Source of the DNA: Prinsepia uniflora
Taxonomy: Eukaryota; Streptophyta; Magnoliopsida; Rosales; Rosaceae
Direction of reading: 5' to 3'
Assembly (NCBI GenBank): GCA_032719365.1
Contig: CM064872.1
Location: forward strand, 72,046,752-72,110,751
DNA: 64,000 nt
This document shows, piece after piece, positions 13,745 to 24,939 of the stretch. The notes under the pieces are model-generated. The model worked only from the letters and a program-made list of their open reading frames with translations, had not been told where the DNA came from and did no database searches. The translations under genes were made by a program, and so were the position numbers. The first letter of the stretch is position 1; the number at the start of each line of letters is the position of its first letter.

Positions 13745-14475
13745 TCAATCACCTTCCCCGGAGATTGATTGCCACTTTTGAAGAGTTAGCTCTGACATTT
13801 GTGAAGGAGTACTCGCAACTTTGTACGATTGAGGTAGAAGAGGACCATCTCTTCTCCATCTGGAAGTAAGCAAAAGAGAGCCTCCGATAGTACATTCGGA
13901 GGTACTGTGAGGAAAAGTCACGAATTGTTGGCTGCAGCGACCTTGTTACTACAATGGCGTTCAAACAATGGCTTCCCTAGGACAACCAGCTCTTCAGAGA
14001 CATTGTCATGGGCAATGCACGAAGTCTCACCAAGATGCTCTCTTTGGCAGAGCTTCATGCATGTTGGGAGGATGAAAAGAGTGTTGTGCATGTGTCAAAT
14101 CATGCCGAGATGAGCGAGAAAGCCTCCAAACCATCATCACCACGCAAAGAGGATGTTAGTAGCAAATTTTCACACGGGGGGTTCAACAAACGCAAGGTAA
14201 ACCAACCTTCTAATGCCTCAACCATCCAGAAGCCTAATATGCAATTCACAATACCAGTCCATCAGATTTACAATGAGATAAAGGACAAACCTTGGTTCAA
14301 GAAATCAGAGCCGGTCAAAGGCGATCAAGAGAAGGCCGATAAGACGAAGTGGTGTACTTACCACGAGTGCTATGGGCATAACATTGGGACATGCATACCA
14401 TTCGAGAGATATCTCCAGAATCTCATCAAAAAGGGACATTTCACCGAGTATGTCAAAGGGAAGGCCGTGGATTGA

Positions 14476-14712
14476 TCCGCAGACAAAAAACCTAAGGAGC
14501 AAGCTTAAAAAATGTTCTGCATCAACTAGTTGCTTGTCAAAATTAGAGAGACATAGAACTATATGAGGCTTTAAAGTTTTCTTTTCAGGTTGTCTTCTAA
14601 ATTCAAGTACCATACATTTGAATTATCAATAAGATTGAAAAATTGTTCTAAATACGTACAAACATATTTGTTCAACATATACAATTTTCAAAACTTATTC
14701 CCTATAACATCA
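14476..14712. other. Non-coding remainder of element J between gag and minisatellite
   Basis: AT-rich sequence directly after the gag stop. I see no protease, reverse transcriptase or other domain here. Confidence 0.5.
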
Positions 14713-15090
14713 AAGCCTTCGTCATCGAAGCATCCAAGCCTTCACCCTATGAAGCATCCGAGCCTTCGCCTTGCGAAACATCTAAGCCTTTGCCCTGCGA
14801 AGCATCTAAGCCTTCGCCATACAAAGTACCTATGCCTTCGCCTTGTGAAACAACCAAGCTTTCGCCTTGCGAAACAACTAAACCTTCGCCATGCGAAGCA
14901 CCTAAGCCTTCGCCATGCGAAGCATCCAAGCCCTCGCCATGCGAAGCATCCAAGCCTTCGCTATGCGAAGCATCCAAGCCTTCGCCATATGAAGTAACCA
15001 AGACTTCGCTATGCGAAGCGACCAAGACTTTGCCCTGCAAAGCACCCATGCTTTCTCCATGCAATGCATCTCAACTTACGCCTTGTTAAC
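14713..15090 (+). repeat. 24-bp minisatellite (about 15 degenerate units)
   Basis: Tandem units of about 24 bp of the form AAGCCTTCGCCATGCGAAGC plus a short spacer. Because 24 is a multiple of 3, and the unit lacks stops in several frames, three overlapping frames stay open on both strands (for example an octapeptide repeat ASKPSPCE on the plus strand). That openness alone is not evidence of coding. The array decays into related 27-bp-like units up to about 15200. It lies between the gag of element J and the putative polypurine tract. Confidence 0.85.
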
Positions 15091-15282
15091 GCTTTCCGCT
15101 ATGAAGCACTAAAAGCCTTCCACTAAGAAGCACTCAAAGCCTTCCACCCGGAAGCACTCAAAGTCTTCCTCTTGGATGCACTTCAAGCCTTCTAATAAGA
15201 AGCAAAAGCCATTCCTTGAAGGCAACACCAAAACGAACACTAACCAAGTTAGCTGAAACCCAAAGTTGGACGTCCATGGCTA

Positions 15283-15293
15283 CAACGGGGGCA
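15283..15293 (+). other. Putative polypurine tract of element J
   Basis: The G-rich sequence CAACGGGGGCA is followed at 15294 by TGTGATGG, the expected arrangement of a polypurine tract and 3' LTR start in Tat-like elements. There is no second LTR in the window to confirm it. Confidence 0.4.
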
Positions 15294-16800
15294 TGTGATG
15301 GAAGCAGGCAATCAACTCTAAAATTTTGGGATTCAACATCCAACTGTTTGATTTTCTCTTTAGAATCATGCAAGCGTTTGTGCAGCTAGAACATGTCTCA
15401 TGCTGGGTTATGACACGTCTCACAGCAAGTGATGAGACTCCTCGCTTCTCTTGCTAAAAACTTCGATGTTGGCTCCACTTGTATTTGAAGATGACAAGTC
15501 TGTAAATGCACTGAGCTCTTCTATCTGCCAGGCCCCACATGCATGGTCATTGAAAGTACGCCTCGTGCAACACTTTGAACTCCAACTAGGCCTTAGCTTC
15601 CATTTTGTTGTGTCTTGATCCTCGCGTGTCAGGCCCTTCTATCTTCCAAGCACCACATGCATGGTCCACCCCAAGCTTTCTTCCTTCAAATTACGCAATG
15701 GCGTACACCATCTGGAGCTTCACAGGGGGTATAATTTGATCCTCCGTCTTTATGCCCCACCTTGCAGCCGCCCTATTTTGAGCTCAACAGGGTCTGGAAG
15801 GTAAGGTCTCTAGAAGGTCCTCCACTGGCCAAAAGAACTCCTCGAGAAGCTTCATTCACTCCATGGCACCACATGCACTTCGCCTCGCGTCATGAGATAC
15901 CTTGTCTCGCCTTACACTATGGCACGTATCCCCCTACATTGCGGCGTGCCTAACTTCAAGTCATGGGGTGTTTCGCCTCTTGTGGATGAAAGCCTAGATA
16001 AGTCATGGGGCGTGCCTAACTTCAAGTCAACAGGGTCTGGAAGGTCAGGTCTCTAGAAAGTCCTCCACCGGCCAAAAAAAACTCCTCGAGAAGCTTCATT
16101 CACTCCATGGCATCACATGCACTTCGCCTCGCGTCATGGGATACCTTGTCTCGCCTTACACTATGGCACGTATCCCCCTACATTGCGGCGTGCCTAACTT
16201 CAAGTCTCGGGGTGTTTCGCCTCTTGTGGATGAAAGCCTAGATAGGTCATGGTGCACCTTGCTCCCCATGTGTCGAACTCTTCTATCCACCACGCACCAA
16301 GTGAATGGTCACTGGGAAGAACAGCTCATGTCATTCAGCGCATCACCTCCTGCTCCAACCTTGTCTTGCCTTGCATTGTGGCACACCAAGCCTTGGATGT
16401 AGAATACCTCGCATCGCACTTGCAACATGTCTCGTCTTGTAGTTGTACCATGCCTCGCCTCGCATTTGTAATGCGCCCCACCTTGGGTTGTGACACTTCT
16501 CACTTCGAATGATAGAACTCTTTGCCTCTCCCAGTTGAAAGCCTTGATGCATCATGTCATATCGCTCCCAATACGCCGAGCTCTTCAATCCGCGAAACGC
16601 CACGAGCGTGTCAGTTAGATAAGTATCTTGATGTCAATGCACTAGATGGTATTACAACTTGAGCTCCCATAAAATTGAGTTTTTCGAGCTCTCACCAAAA
16701 GCATTCCTTCATGTATCTTAAAATGATCGTCTCGGAGAGTAGAGCACACCACCGCTTGAATTGTAACAATTGAACTCCTACAACTTCCAGAATCTTCAAA
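15294..16800 (+). repeat. Putative 3' LTR of element J
   Basis: Sequence after the putative polypurine tract has no sustained coding frame of recognisable family. It contains a two-copy tandem duplication of 243 bp (15784-16026 and 16027-16252). The right boundary is not defined; unrelated AT-rich DNA with a MITE begins around 16800. Confidence 0.35.
15784..16252. repeat. 243-bp tandem duplication
   Basis: The block starting TCAACAGGGTCTGGAAGG recurs 243 bp later with scattered substitutions. Both copies end with the GATGAAAGCCTAGATA...TCATGG segment. Confidence 0.85.
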
Positions 16801-16857
16801 AGAATGAAACTAAAAACAATTAATACTAAATCAGTTTCTAAAGATAAAATTAAGAAT

Positions 16858-17032
16858 AATGTTATTTGGACCTTTTAAATTGACTACATTTAGTGACCAT
16901 GTTGATGTGACAATTAATGAATGATATCATTTTAATAAATGAAATTATTCTATATTTATGTTAGACCATTCATTGATTACCACATTAATATGATTACTAA
17001 ATGTGGTCAATTTAAAGGGTCTAAATAGTATT
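16858..17032. mobile_element. Foldback MITE, copy 1 (175 bp)
   Basis: Long imperfect terminal inverted repeats of about 70 bp (start AATGTTATTTGGACC, end GGGTCTAAATAGTATT) flank a short AT-rich centre. A second copy of the same length lies at 33695-33869. Flanking duplication is unclear, so the superfamily is not assigned. Confidence 0.85.
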
Positions 17033-18130
17033 AATCTAAAATTAAACGTATATTAAATGTACATATATAATGCATATATATATATATCTATATAGCCTAA
17101 GCTTGAAAAACGGCAAAAGGAGCATCAGCGCAACTTTATATATTACATATTATATATATACAGTATAAAGCAAAAGGAAAAAACGTGTGAAACACCCTCA
17201 CAAGCTATATGTATTTCTACCCAAAAGTAGGTCAAGTGGTAGAAGTGCAGAAATGAGAACAGTCGAATGGCCCACAACTAAGGCCTTCAACCACCAACTT
17301 GCGCGCATCATCTCTGTTGATTGACTCGCCAGCCTCCTTGTGCCAAAGACCGCCGCTGCCACACCAACAGCGTTCATCAATCCGTCACGTCCGAGTGTCA
17401 CTATTTTACAGGACGACAAAATCTGGCCCACCATTCTGCACTCCATCAAAAGCCTATGTGTTTCAGGTTTCACTTCAGAAACGAACACCGAGTCGCCAGC
17501 ATCTCACTCCTTCAATCGCCGACAACGCCTGGCTCACAGCTGCCTAGCCAATCAGGCAGCCCGCTAGACATCACTTGGACGCGCCTACCGATAGACACCG
17601 GTTTCTCCACCAATCAGGCTTATCCACCAATCATCTTGTGCCACTTGTTTTCTGCCGCTGGACTCCATGTGCAGGAAAAATGTGGGAGTACGTCATGGTA
17701 GCTGACATTTCAACCCATCCATATTTTTCTCTTACATTGTTTCACCCGATCTGCAATATAGAGTAAAAAATAGAGAGAAGAGAAAAATAAAAATCTCTAC
17801 CTGCACTGCAATGCCACCATATACAATATCTATTTTGCCTACAAGATGAGATAAAGACACCTCCATCCATCTTCTTCTCCGAGACGACAAGCAGTTTTTA
17901 CAAGCAACGACCTTGGGAAATGAAGGCTGCCAAATTTTTTTTAAATACAGAAAATATATGCAACCTCCCGCCATCAATTATAGGTTACAAACTCCATAAA
18001 TTAATTTCAAAGGTTAGCAACTCCAAACTTAAATTCGGAGGTTACAAGCTCCTGAATTAATTTGGAGGTTACAAGCTCTCAAAATTAATGGGAGATTTAA
18101 CTTGAATGGACCATCCATTAGTCCTATTAA
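17033..18130. other. Unassigned intergenic DNA
   Basis: AT-rich DNA with a short TA tract near 17068-17095, then a more GC-rich stretch (17200-17700) with short overlapping open frames on both strands that match no family I recognise. At 17990-18090 a GGAGGTTACAAGCTC motif is repeated. Confidence 0.4.
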
Positions 18131-18680
18131 TGGGTTCAAAAAAATCGACCGAAAAACCGAACCGAACAGGAACCGAACTGAAAAATACTAAACTGAAGGA
18201 AAATTGAAACTATTTGGAGAAAACCGAATTGAACCGAACAGAACCGGTTCAATTTCTATTTTCTGTATAAGAACACCGAATCGAACCGAATGGACCTAAA
18301 AACCGAATCGAATTGACCCGAACCGAAATACGTTAGGTTACTTTGTAATGGACATTGATTAGTTATAATGGATATTGATTAGTTGTAATAAACATTAATT
18401 ACGTTGTAATGGACATTAATTAGATAATCAATATTGATTATTGTATAAAAGTACAAAAAGCCGGTTTTTAGAGAATTGAACCGGTTCAACCAAACCGATT
18501 CACCATAATTTGAAAAAAAAACATCAATTTTAATCGAAACCGAATTGAATTGAACCGAATAGGAGGAAAAACCGAACCGAACCGAACCGTATTGGAGGAA
18601 AAATCGAACCGAACCGATTCTCCAACCGGTTTCGGTAAAAAAATCGAACCGAACAACCGATTAACACACCATCCATCAAC
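18131..18680. repeat. AACCGAACCGAA low-complexity tract
   Basis: About 550 bp rich in degenerate direct repeats of ACCGAA/ACCGAACC, with an AT-rich centre containing repeated 'TTGATTAGTTGTAAT'-like units (18355-18430). No clear terminal inverted repeat or coding frame was found. Confidence 0.65.
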
Positions 18681-19400
18681 GAAAGAAGCATAGTCCAATC
18701 TCACATCAGGCTCTGAGTCCAGTATGAATATGCATCAACTTAATGTAATATTCCGAACTCAATGGAATTTTTACTCCACAAGAGCAACGACGCAATGAAA
18801 TTGAAGACCAAGCGGAGTCCTACTCCCATATAAAGATTTATCAGGACCACAATCCAAATTACACCCCTCATGATTCCATGAATTTCTAAGCGATGTTGGG
18901 GCATTTGTGGAACCATAAATCACTGAAAAATTGTGGAGCTGCCACGTAGCCCGTAATTCCAAAATTGTCCAAATTGCCCATGACAATTTACCAGCTAAAT
19001 ACGTTATTTAATCGGGTTAAAAGTTTTCGTAATATTAATATTCTCTCCAGGAATTAATTGTCTTTATTCTTAATAACGAACAATTAATATTGATATTAAA
19101 TCTCAATAATTATCATTATGTCATTATTAAAATTATTAAATAATATATTTTATTATAAATATATTATTTATTAATTATAAATTCAACCTACCAATGCTCC
19201 GAGGCTCCCAAGGATTTCCTATAAATAACAAAGCACATTTCACTTTCCAAGTAATTCTATTCAACGCTACTTAAACTTTTGAGATTCCTCTTTCGAAGCT
19301 GACTTAAGTATTGGAGAGTTCTTGGTCGAACAACCCTGCGGGTCTCGATCATTGAACGAACGATAGCTTATCGTTTGTTTGTTTGCAGGGATCCTTGAGT
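18681..19400 (+). repeat. Probable LTR relic with TATA box
   Basis: An AT-rich part is followed by CCTATAAATAACAAAGC (about 19218-19234). Then comes a downstream segment of the style seen in plant LTR R/U5 regions (CGAAGCTGACTTAAGTATTGG, then GTTTGCAGGGATCC near 19380). Only one copy and no boundaries are visible, so this rests on resemblance. Confidence 0.35.
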
Positions 19401-19436
19401 CTTTTGAGTTTAAAAGACGAATTCTGCTTCAACAAT

Positions 19437-19839
19437 AGCCAAGCCAATCTAGTTAATAAAATCCTAATTTCATTCAGTAAAAGAAACATCGGCCACAATT
19501 CATTCATCTATTGGAGTAACAGTATTATATATCACCCCTTAGTAAAGAAGAATCATAGTAAATGGATCCTATTTGGGAAAAAAAAGTAAATGGGTCCTAA
19601 AATGGAATATTTTTAAAAAAATTACTTGACCATAATAAGTTGATTAACATCCACGGTTGTAATTACCCCACTCATGTATTATATCTCACCACACAATAAG
19701 GAAGAATCATAGTAAATCGAACATAAAATGGAACATTTTTTTTTTTCCATGAAAACATATAGTACCACAATAAGTAGGTAAACATCCATGTCATAATTAA
19801 CCCCACTCCTGTAATATAAATGATTCTTGTGTGTGTGTG

Positions 19840-19874
<35 letters not shown>

Positions 19875-19985
19875 GGATGTTGGTGATATAATACTGTTAC
19901 TTCAAGATATAAATGAGCTGTGGCCAGTCTTTTCTTTTACTAAATGAAATTAGGATTCTACTAACCATATTGGCTTGCTTGGCTA
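19437..19985. mobile_element. Foldback element with about 110-bp inverted repeats
   Basis: GCCAAGCCAATCTAGTTAAT... at 19437-19545 matches the reverse complement of 19870-19985 with scattered differences, including the AATCCTAATTTCATT core and AACAGTATTATAT. The interior has two related AAGAATCATAGTAAAT blocks, a GT tract and a poly-G run. There is no coding capacity. It is probably a MITE; the target-site duplication is unclear. Confidence 0.7.
19843..19873 (+). repeat. Poly-G run (31 G)
   Basis: An uninterrupted run of 31 G follows a short (GT)n tract inside the foldback element. Confidence 0.95.
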
Positions 19986-20083
19986 TAAAAAAAAAAAAAA
20001 CTTCTAACGGACCTTAATAGAAAACTTAACGGTGGGACTAGAGTGTAACATTTTAAAAAGATTAGGGAGCTAAAATGAAAATT

Positions 20084-20157
20084 TTGAAAAATTAGATATA
20101 ACTCAGAGAATTTATATAAATTGAAAAATTAGATATAACTCAGAGAATTTATATAAA
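20084..20157. repeat. 37-bp tandem duplication
   Basis: Two identical AT-rich 37-bp units (20084-20120 and 20121-20157), each starting TTGAAAAATTAG. Confidence 0.9.
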
Positions 20158-20479
20158 TCACAGAGTACTAAAATACAATTTACTCTAAAAATAAGCATTT
20201 ATTCTCATATGATATACTTATAACAAAATCAGTGTGATTAATTGTAATCTCCTACAATGTGCTCATTTTCAACATGTTTTTGTTTTGGCTTAATCCACTA
20301 TTGGCTTCTTTGTATCTTTAACCTTAAGTTTTAAGTCTCTTTTAATTTTTCATTTACTCTCTCAAAATTGAACCAATCCAATATATGTACTCATGATTCT
20401 ATTTTAACACATTTATTTTCTCCTTATTTTGAATTTTTCGATATCTCATATTTATTTTCATCTTATCCTCTTGTATAAT

Positions 20480-20900
20480 CACTGTTCAAAACGGCGGCCG
20501 ATAGTCCATTTAGGCGCTCAAAGGTGAGGAACAACTCTGCATATTGGCTAGGCGCTTAGGTGATTTTGTTTGTAAATCTTTTTAGTTTGTAAATCCAATT
20601 TAGAGTCCTTTATGTATATACTTAATTATATAAGTTATTTAATTAATCAATTAATTAATTAATAATATAATTATTAATTAAAACAAAGATAATAAAATAA
20701 AGAATATAAAAGGTTGTATAATAAAAATAATAAAAAGATTACATTTTCAACATTTATGATTCATAACTAAATTTATTTATCTAAATAATTAATTTTTATT
20801 TTAAAATTATTTGATAGTATTTATTATATTATTATTTTTTTAAATTTTATCTTAAAAAAAACGGCTCTTACCTAAACTCCACCTACCTATCTACCTACCT
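20480..20900. mobile_element. hAT-like MITE relic, inverted relative to the copy in the 14-3-3 intron
   Basis: The left end CACTGTTCAAAACGGCGG matches the terminal inverted repeat of the MITE at 22827-23229. The AT-rich interior (including AATTAATTTTTATTTT and ATTTGATAGTATTTATTAT) matches that copy in reverse complement. The right end is degenerate (AAAACGGCTCTTACC, about 20860-20880), so its boundary is approximate. Confidence 0.6.
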
Positions 20901-21320
20901 AAATGTTAAGTTCCTATCAATATTGTAAGAGCACCTAGGGCTGCTTTGAATATTGTTAACCAACTCGGCTCTAATACCCATAAAAACTCTGATCCATCAC
21001 TAGACACTAGCCACTTTGGTCCAACACATTTTTCCAATAAAATTTCATAGTGTGACCAAGCAATTTCAAAGGCAGGCAATGACGGCATCAGGAAAAACTA
21101 AAGGACATTGTTCGCAACGAACTCCCAAAATAAAATTACAAAAACAGTGTTGCTTTTTTGTTTTGGATCAATTCAAAGTGTTAATCTAGGGAACTAAAGT
21201 AAAACAACAATGGTGACTGGCACTTAGCAGTAGCCAGTAACCACCTTCCAGTTTATCTGTGACGTCGCCAAGTCTCCAATCCGACGGCTCAAATCAAATC
21301 CCATACCTTGGGCCCCTTCC
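20901..21320. other. 5' flank of the 14-3-3 gene
   Basis: No gene seen. A TGACGTCG motif lies at about 21260, close to the core bound by plant bZIP factors. Confidence 0.4.
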
Positions 21321-21323
21321 CCT

Positions 21324-21332
21324 TCTTATAAC
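21324..21332 (+). promoter_or_regulatory. TATA-like box of the 14-3-3 gene
   Basis: TTCTTATAACC lies about 100 bp upstream of the chosen ATG and is followed by a C/T-rich leader typical of plant 5' UTRs. It is weak as a TATA consensus, so this is tentative. Confidence 0.35.
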
Positions 21333-22826
21333 CCCTTCCCTCCATCCCTTTCTCCCCCCTCTCTCTTCGTCATTTTCACAAACACCTTGCACGCAATCGC
21401 AGAGCTTCTTCTCAAAACTCCATTTGCAATGGCGTCCGTGGTCCCCGACAACCTAAACAGGGAGCAATACGTGTACCTGGCAAAGCTCTCCGAGCAAGCG
21501 GAGCGATATGAGGAGATGGTCCAGTTCATGGAGAAGCTTGTCGTCGGCTCGACGCCGGCCGCCGAGCTGACCGTAGAGGAGCGCAATCTGCTCTCCGTGG
21601 CTTACAAGAACGTGATCGGCTCGCTCCGAGCTGCGTGGCGGATCGTTTCGTCCATCGAGCAAAAGGAGGAGAGTCGCAAGAACGATGAACACGTGGTTCT
21701 CGTCAAGGAATACAGATCCAAGGTCGAGTCCGAGCTCTCTGATCTCTGCGCCAGCATCTTGAAGCTGTTGGACTCCAATCTTGTCCCTCGGCCACGGCCA
21801 GCGAGTCCAAGGTCTTCTATCTGAAGATGAAGGGCGACTACCACCGCTACTTGGCTGAGTTCAAGGCCGCCGATGAGAGAAAGGCTTCTGCTGAGGCCAC
21901 CATGATCGCTTACAAGGCTGCCCAGGTAACGACGCCGTCTGACCTTTAAAACACCTGGATATTTCACTTTCCTGGGCTTTACATTTTTAGGCTGTTAGCC
22001 AGCGTTGACATTTCTGTTTTGTTCGTTTTATATATCTTTAAGCTTGGATATGCGATTAAAATTAAAAACCCAACAATTTCTCTCCCAAAAATCCAAACTT
22101 TGAATTTGTCACTTTTTAATCTCTTAAAGGTTTTATTGGTCTTCATTGATTTTGAAAGCTGAAATTTTGAGGGTTTAATCTTCTTGTGTGAAGGATGTAG
22201 CGGTTTGCGGATCTGGCACCAACGCATCCCATAAGATTGGGACTGGCACTGAACTTCTCAGTGTTCTACTATGAGATTCTGAATCAGACCGATCAAGCTT
22301 GTAGCATGGCCAAAACAGGTATCTTTTTATATCCCAACTTCTTGTGAAAATCTAATATTTATATCTTTCTTTCTTTTGCTATCTTTCAATGTATAAAAGC
22401 ACATCATTTGGTGAAAATATTGATGCCTATTGTTTAATTTGTCTGAATTGTTTTATATATTGTGTATTGCTTCAAGTCCTAATAATTCAGATGTGAAATG
22501 GATTTAGTTTGCTTTTACAAATGACTTTGTGGGTAGGGGACTTTAGTAGATTTGGTTTGATGAGTTTTATAAAAGTCTCGCGTTAATATTTTGGTGATGA
22601 TGAACTTTATTGTTCTTTGCTTCCATGCCTGCTGTCCCTGTAGTTGAATGAATTATTGGGTTATGTGTTTATCTGTAAATTTTTAATACCTCTCTGATCT
22701 CCCGCACATGTGTTTGGGCGGTGTTTATGTATTACAATTGTATCATAATTTTATTGTTTTATGCCTTCTGTACCAATAGTTAGACGGATTATTGAGGTAT
22801 GAGTCGTGACTTTTATCATTAGTAAC

Positions 22827-23229
22827 TCAGGTTCAAACGGCGCTAGGCGCTCCTAGTGCGGTCAATAGGGGTCTAGCGCCTAGGCGGTCAACAAACTAAT
22901 GATATAATGAATACTATCAAATAATTTCAAAACAAAAATTAATTATCTAGATAAATAAATTGAGTTGGGAATCATAGATGTTGAAAATGTAAGTTTTTTA
23001 TTAATTTTATTATACAACATTCTATGTTTTTAAATTTATTATCTTTGTTTTAATTAATACTTGTATTATTAACTAAGTATTTAATAAACAAATTAACTTA
23101 CATGACTAAATCAATATATATAAGAACTTATATAACTATATATATAAGAATGTACACGCAAATCCACCTAGACGCGGGGCGGTTTCTCAGCGCCTAGTTC
23201 GCCTAGGCGGCCCGCCGTTTTGAACCGTG
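22827..23229. mobile_element. hAT-like MITE in intron 2 of the 14-3-3 gene
   Basis: It is flanked by the perfect 8-bp duplication TTAGTAAC (22819-22826 and 23230-23237), the size made by hAT transposases. The terminal inverted repeats read TCAGGTTCAAACGGCG and, on the other strand, CACGGTTCAAAACGGCG. Both ends are GC-rich with CTAGGCG-type motifs and the middle is AT-rich without coding capacity. Confidence 0.88.
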
Positions 23230-23971
23230 TTAGTAACACCTCTTTTCTTATGTGTTTGGATGGCAGTGGCTAAAATATTGTGGATTCTGTTGTTTATATG
23301 CTTTGGTTGATTCAAGTTGTTAAATTCTTTGATTTTAACTTTCTATACGTGATTGCAAAATTATGGCATCCTTGAGTGCCTAAGATTGCAACCTCGATTA
23401 TTATGAAACAATATGTTCATGATTGATTGTCTTAATTGGTATGCTGACTTTTAGTAAATCCTATAGTACGCACACCAGTCTTTTCCCAACTTTTTAGACC
23501 CATATGATGTTGGACCCACGAAATTATCGAATCCTGTAGGACCAATGTAGGATTCATACTATGTGAGAGAGTTTGTGTAACAGGTGACGGCATTTGTACG
23601 ATTATTTTATACTGACTCGTGTCTGCACTACCGGTCTTTTATGTCATCCAACTCAGATGATGAAATTAAACATATTTTGTGAAAACATGCCGAAGCAGAA
23701 CGATGGAAATCACTTTCATGCATGTCATATTAGGTTTGTGGTTCCTTGAGATGTGTGTGTTTAGCTTTGAAGTGGTCTTGTTTTTTCTCCACACGAGCAT
23801 TCTATTTGGATTGCAGTCTACTAAGTTGCTTTTGGATGATTGTAATTAGGCTTTTGAGGAAGCAATTGCTGAGCTCGACACTTTAGGGGAAGAATCATAC
23901 AAGGACAGCACTCTGATCATGCAACTTTTGAGGGACAACCTCACTCTTTGGACTTCAGACCAAGTTAGTGT

Positions 23972-24085
<114 letters not shown>

Positions 24086-24180
24086 GTGTGACCACGCAAG
24101 CACGCAGAACCTGTTGATCAAGATCTAATTTTATGTTGTGATGGTTTTTGTTTTTGCAGGACCAGTTGGATGAAGCATAG

Positions 24181-24939
24181 AGGGGATTGAAAGCCTAAAG
24201 GGTCAACCCCTATTCTTCCTCTGGAAGAATTCGGCATTGAATGTCATTTGGTTGTGGCGAAAGCTGATTGGAAGAAAGTGTGTTAATTTGTCCATTGAAA
24301 CTTAACTTGTTCTTCAATTGTTAAAGTGATTTGGGATGTGTAGAAGAATTTGAAGTTGGCAGCAACAAGCTTGTCCTTTCAGCAAGTTTAATCATTCTCA
24401 TGAATGTGAATTATGGCATCAATTACAGCATGAGTTTAACCAAAGATGACAACTTAGAAAATAGTATTGGCATTGGATCATTGGTTGCTTTGTTAGATGG
24501 GTGATGGATATTTTTTCGTGTGGCCATTTCACCGATTCACTATGGTGGTGATAAAACCGAGGGGCCAAAATGAAGCTCAGGTACATAAGTTCAAGAATTA
24601 TTGCAAAATCAACCATTTTTTTTGTGTTTTCATTTCCAAGGGATAAAATTAAGAGTTAAAAATTTGGCGGCAAAACAAAGTATGAAAGACGGTACAGATC
24701 CGCGAGGAAGCACGATACGCATGGTTCACGATTTATATTAAAAAGATTTGTAATTGCAAGTGCGACACTACCAACTTGACATATGAAGCTGATATGGAGC
24801 TTGCCTTATTTGGGATGCTTGCACACGTACACACACACATACGCATATATATATACACACACACAAGCACACATTTTGCAGTTCGCCCCCCTGCTTGCCT
24901 GACTAGAAGAAACACTGAAAGGTTCCGTGTGTGTTGAAG
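24181..24939. other. Convergent 3' flanks of the 14-3-3 and CutA1 genes
   Basis: These 759 bp separate the two stop codons and must hold both 3' UTRs. No open frame of interest is present. A CA/TA dinucleotide-rich patch lies at about 24825-24875. I see no clear canonical AATAAA that decides either poly(A) site. Confidence 0.5.

Larger units (their letters stand above)
7104..14475 (+). pseudogene. Broken gag of element J (Tat/Ogre-like Ty3/gypsy), split by solo LTR H
   Basis: The first part (7104-7187) encodes a gag-like stretch including NDTLMCKVF and AMTWFN. Removing LTR H (7188-13744) and one copy of its TCAAT duplication lets the same frame continue at 13750 (LPRRLIATFEELALTF...) to 14475. 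Three in-frame stops interrupt it: TAA 13867-13869, TAG 13888-13890 and TAG 13978-13980. The C-terminal part has a zinc-knuckle-like CTYHECYGHNIGTC followed by a LIKKGHFTEYV motif, which resembles Gag proteins of the Tat/Ogre branch. Its N-terminus was lost at the junction with element G. No protease or reverse transcriptase follows. It is dead as a gene; the family call is by motif only. Confidence 0.8.

Noticed and set aside
14590..15089. Long repeat-encoded proteins across the minisatellite
   Set aside because: A 24-bp period without stops keeps several frames open on both strands, so openness is not evidence of coding.
14713..15090. Possible CRISPR-like array
   Set aside because: Direct tandem units without spacers, in a plant genome; it is a minisatellite.
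17198..17488. 96-residue minus-strand frame and overlapping plus-strand frames up to 17701
   Set aside because: No domain recognised, several frames open at once, no splice-supported extension. Left as unassigned; a translated database search could change this.
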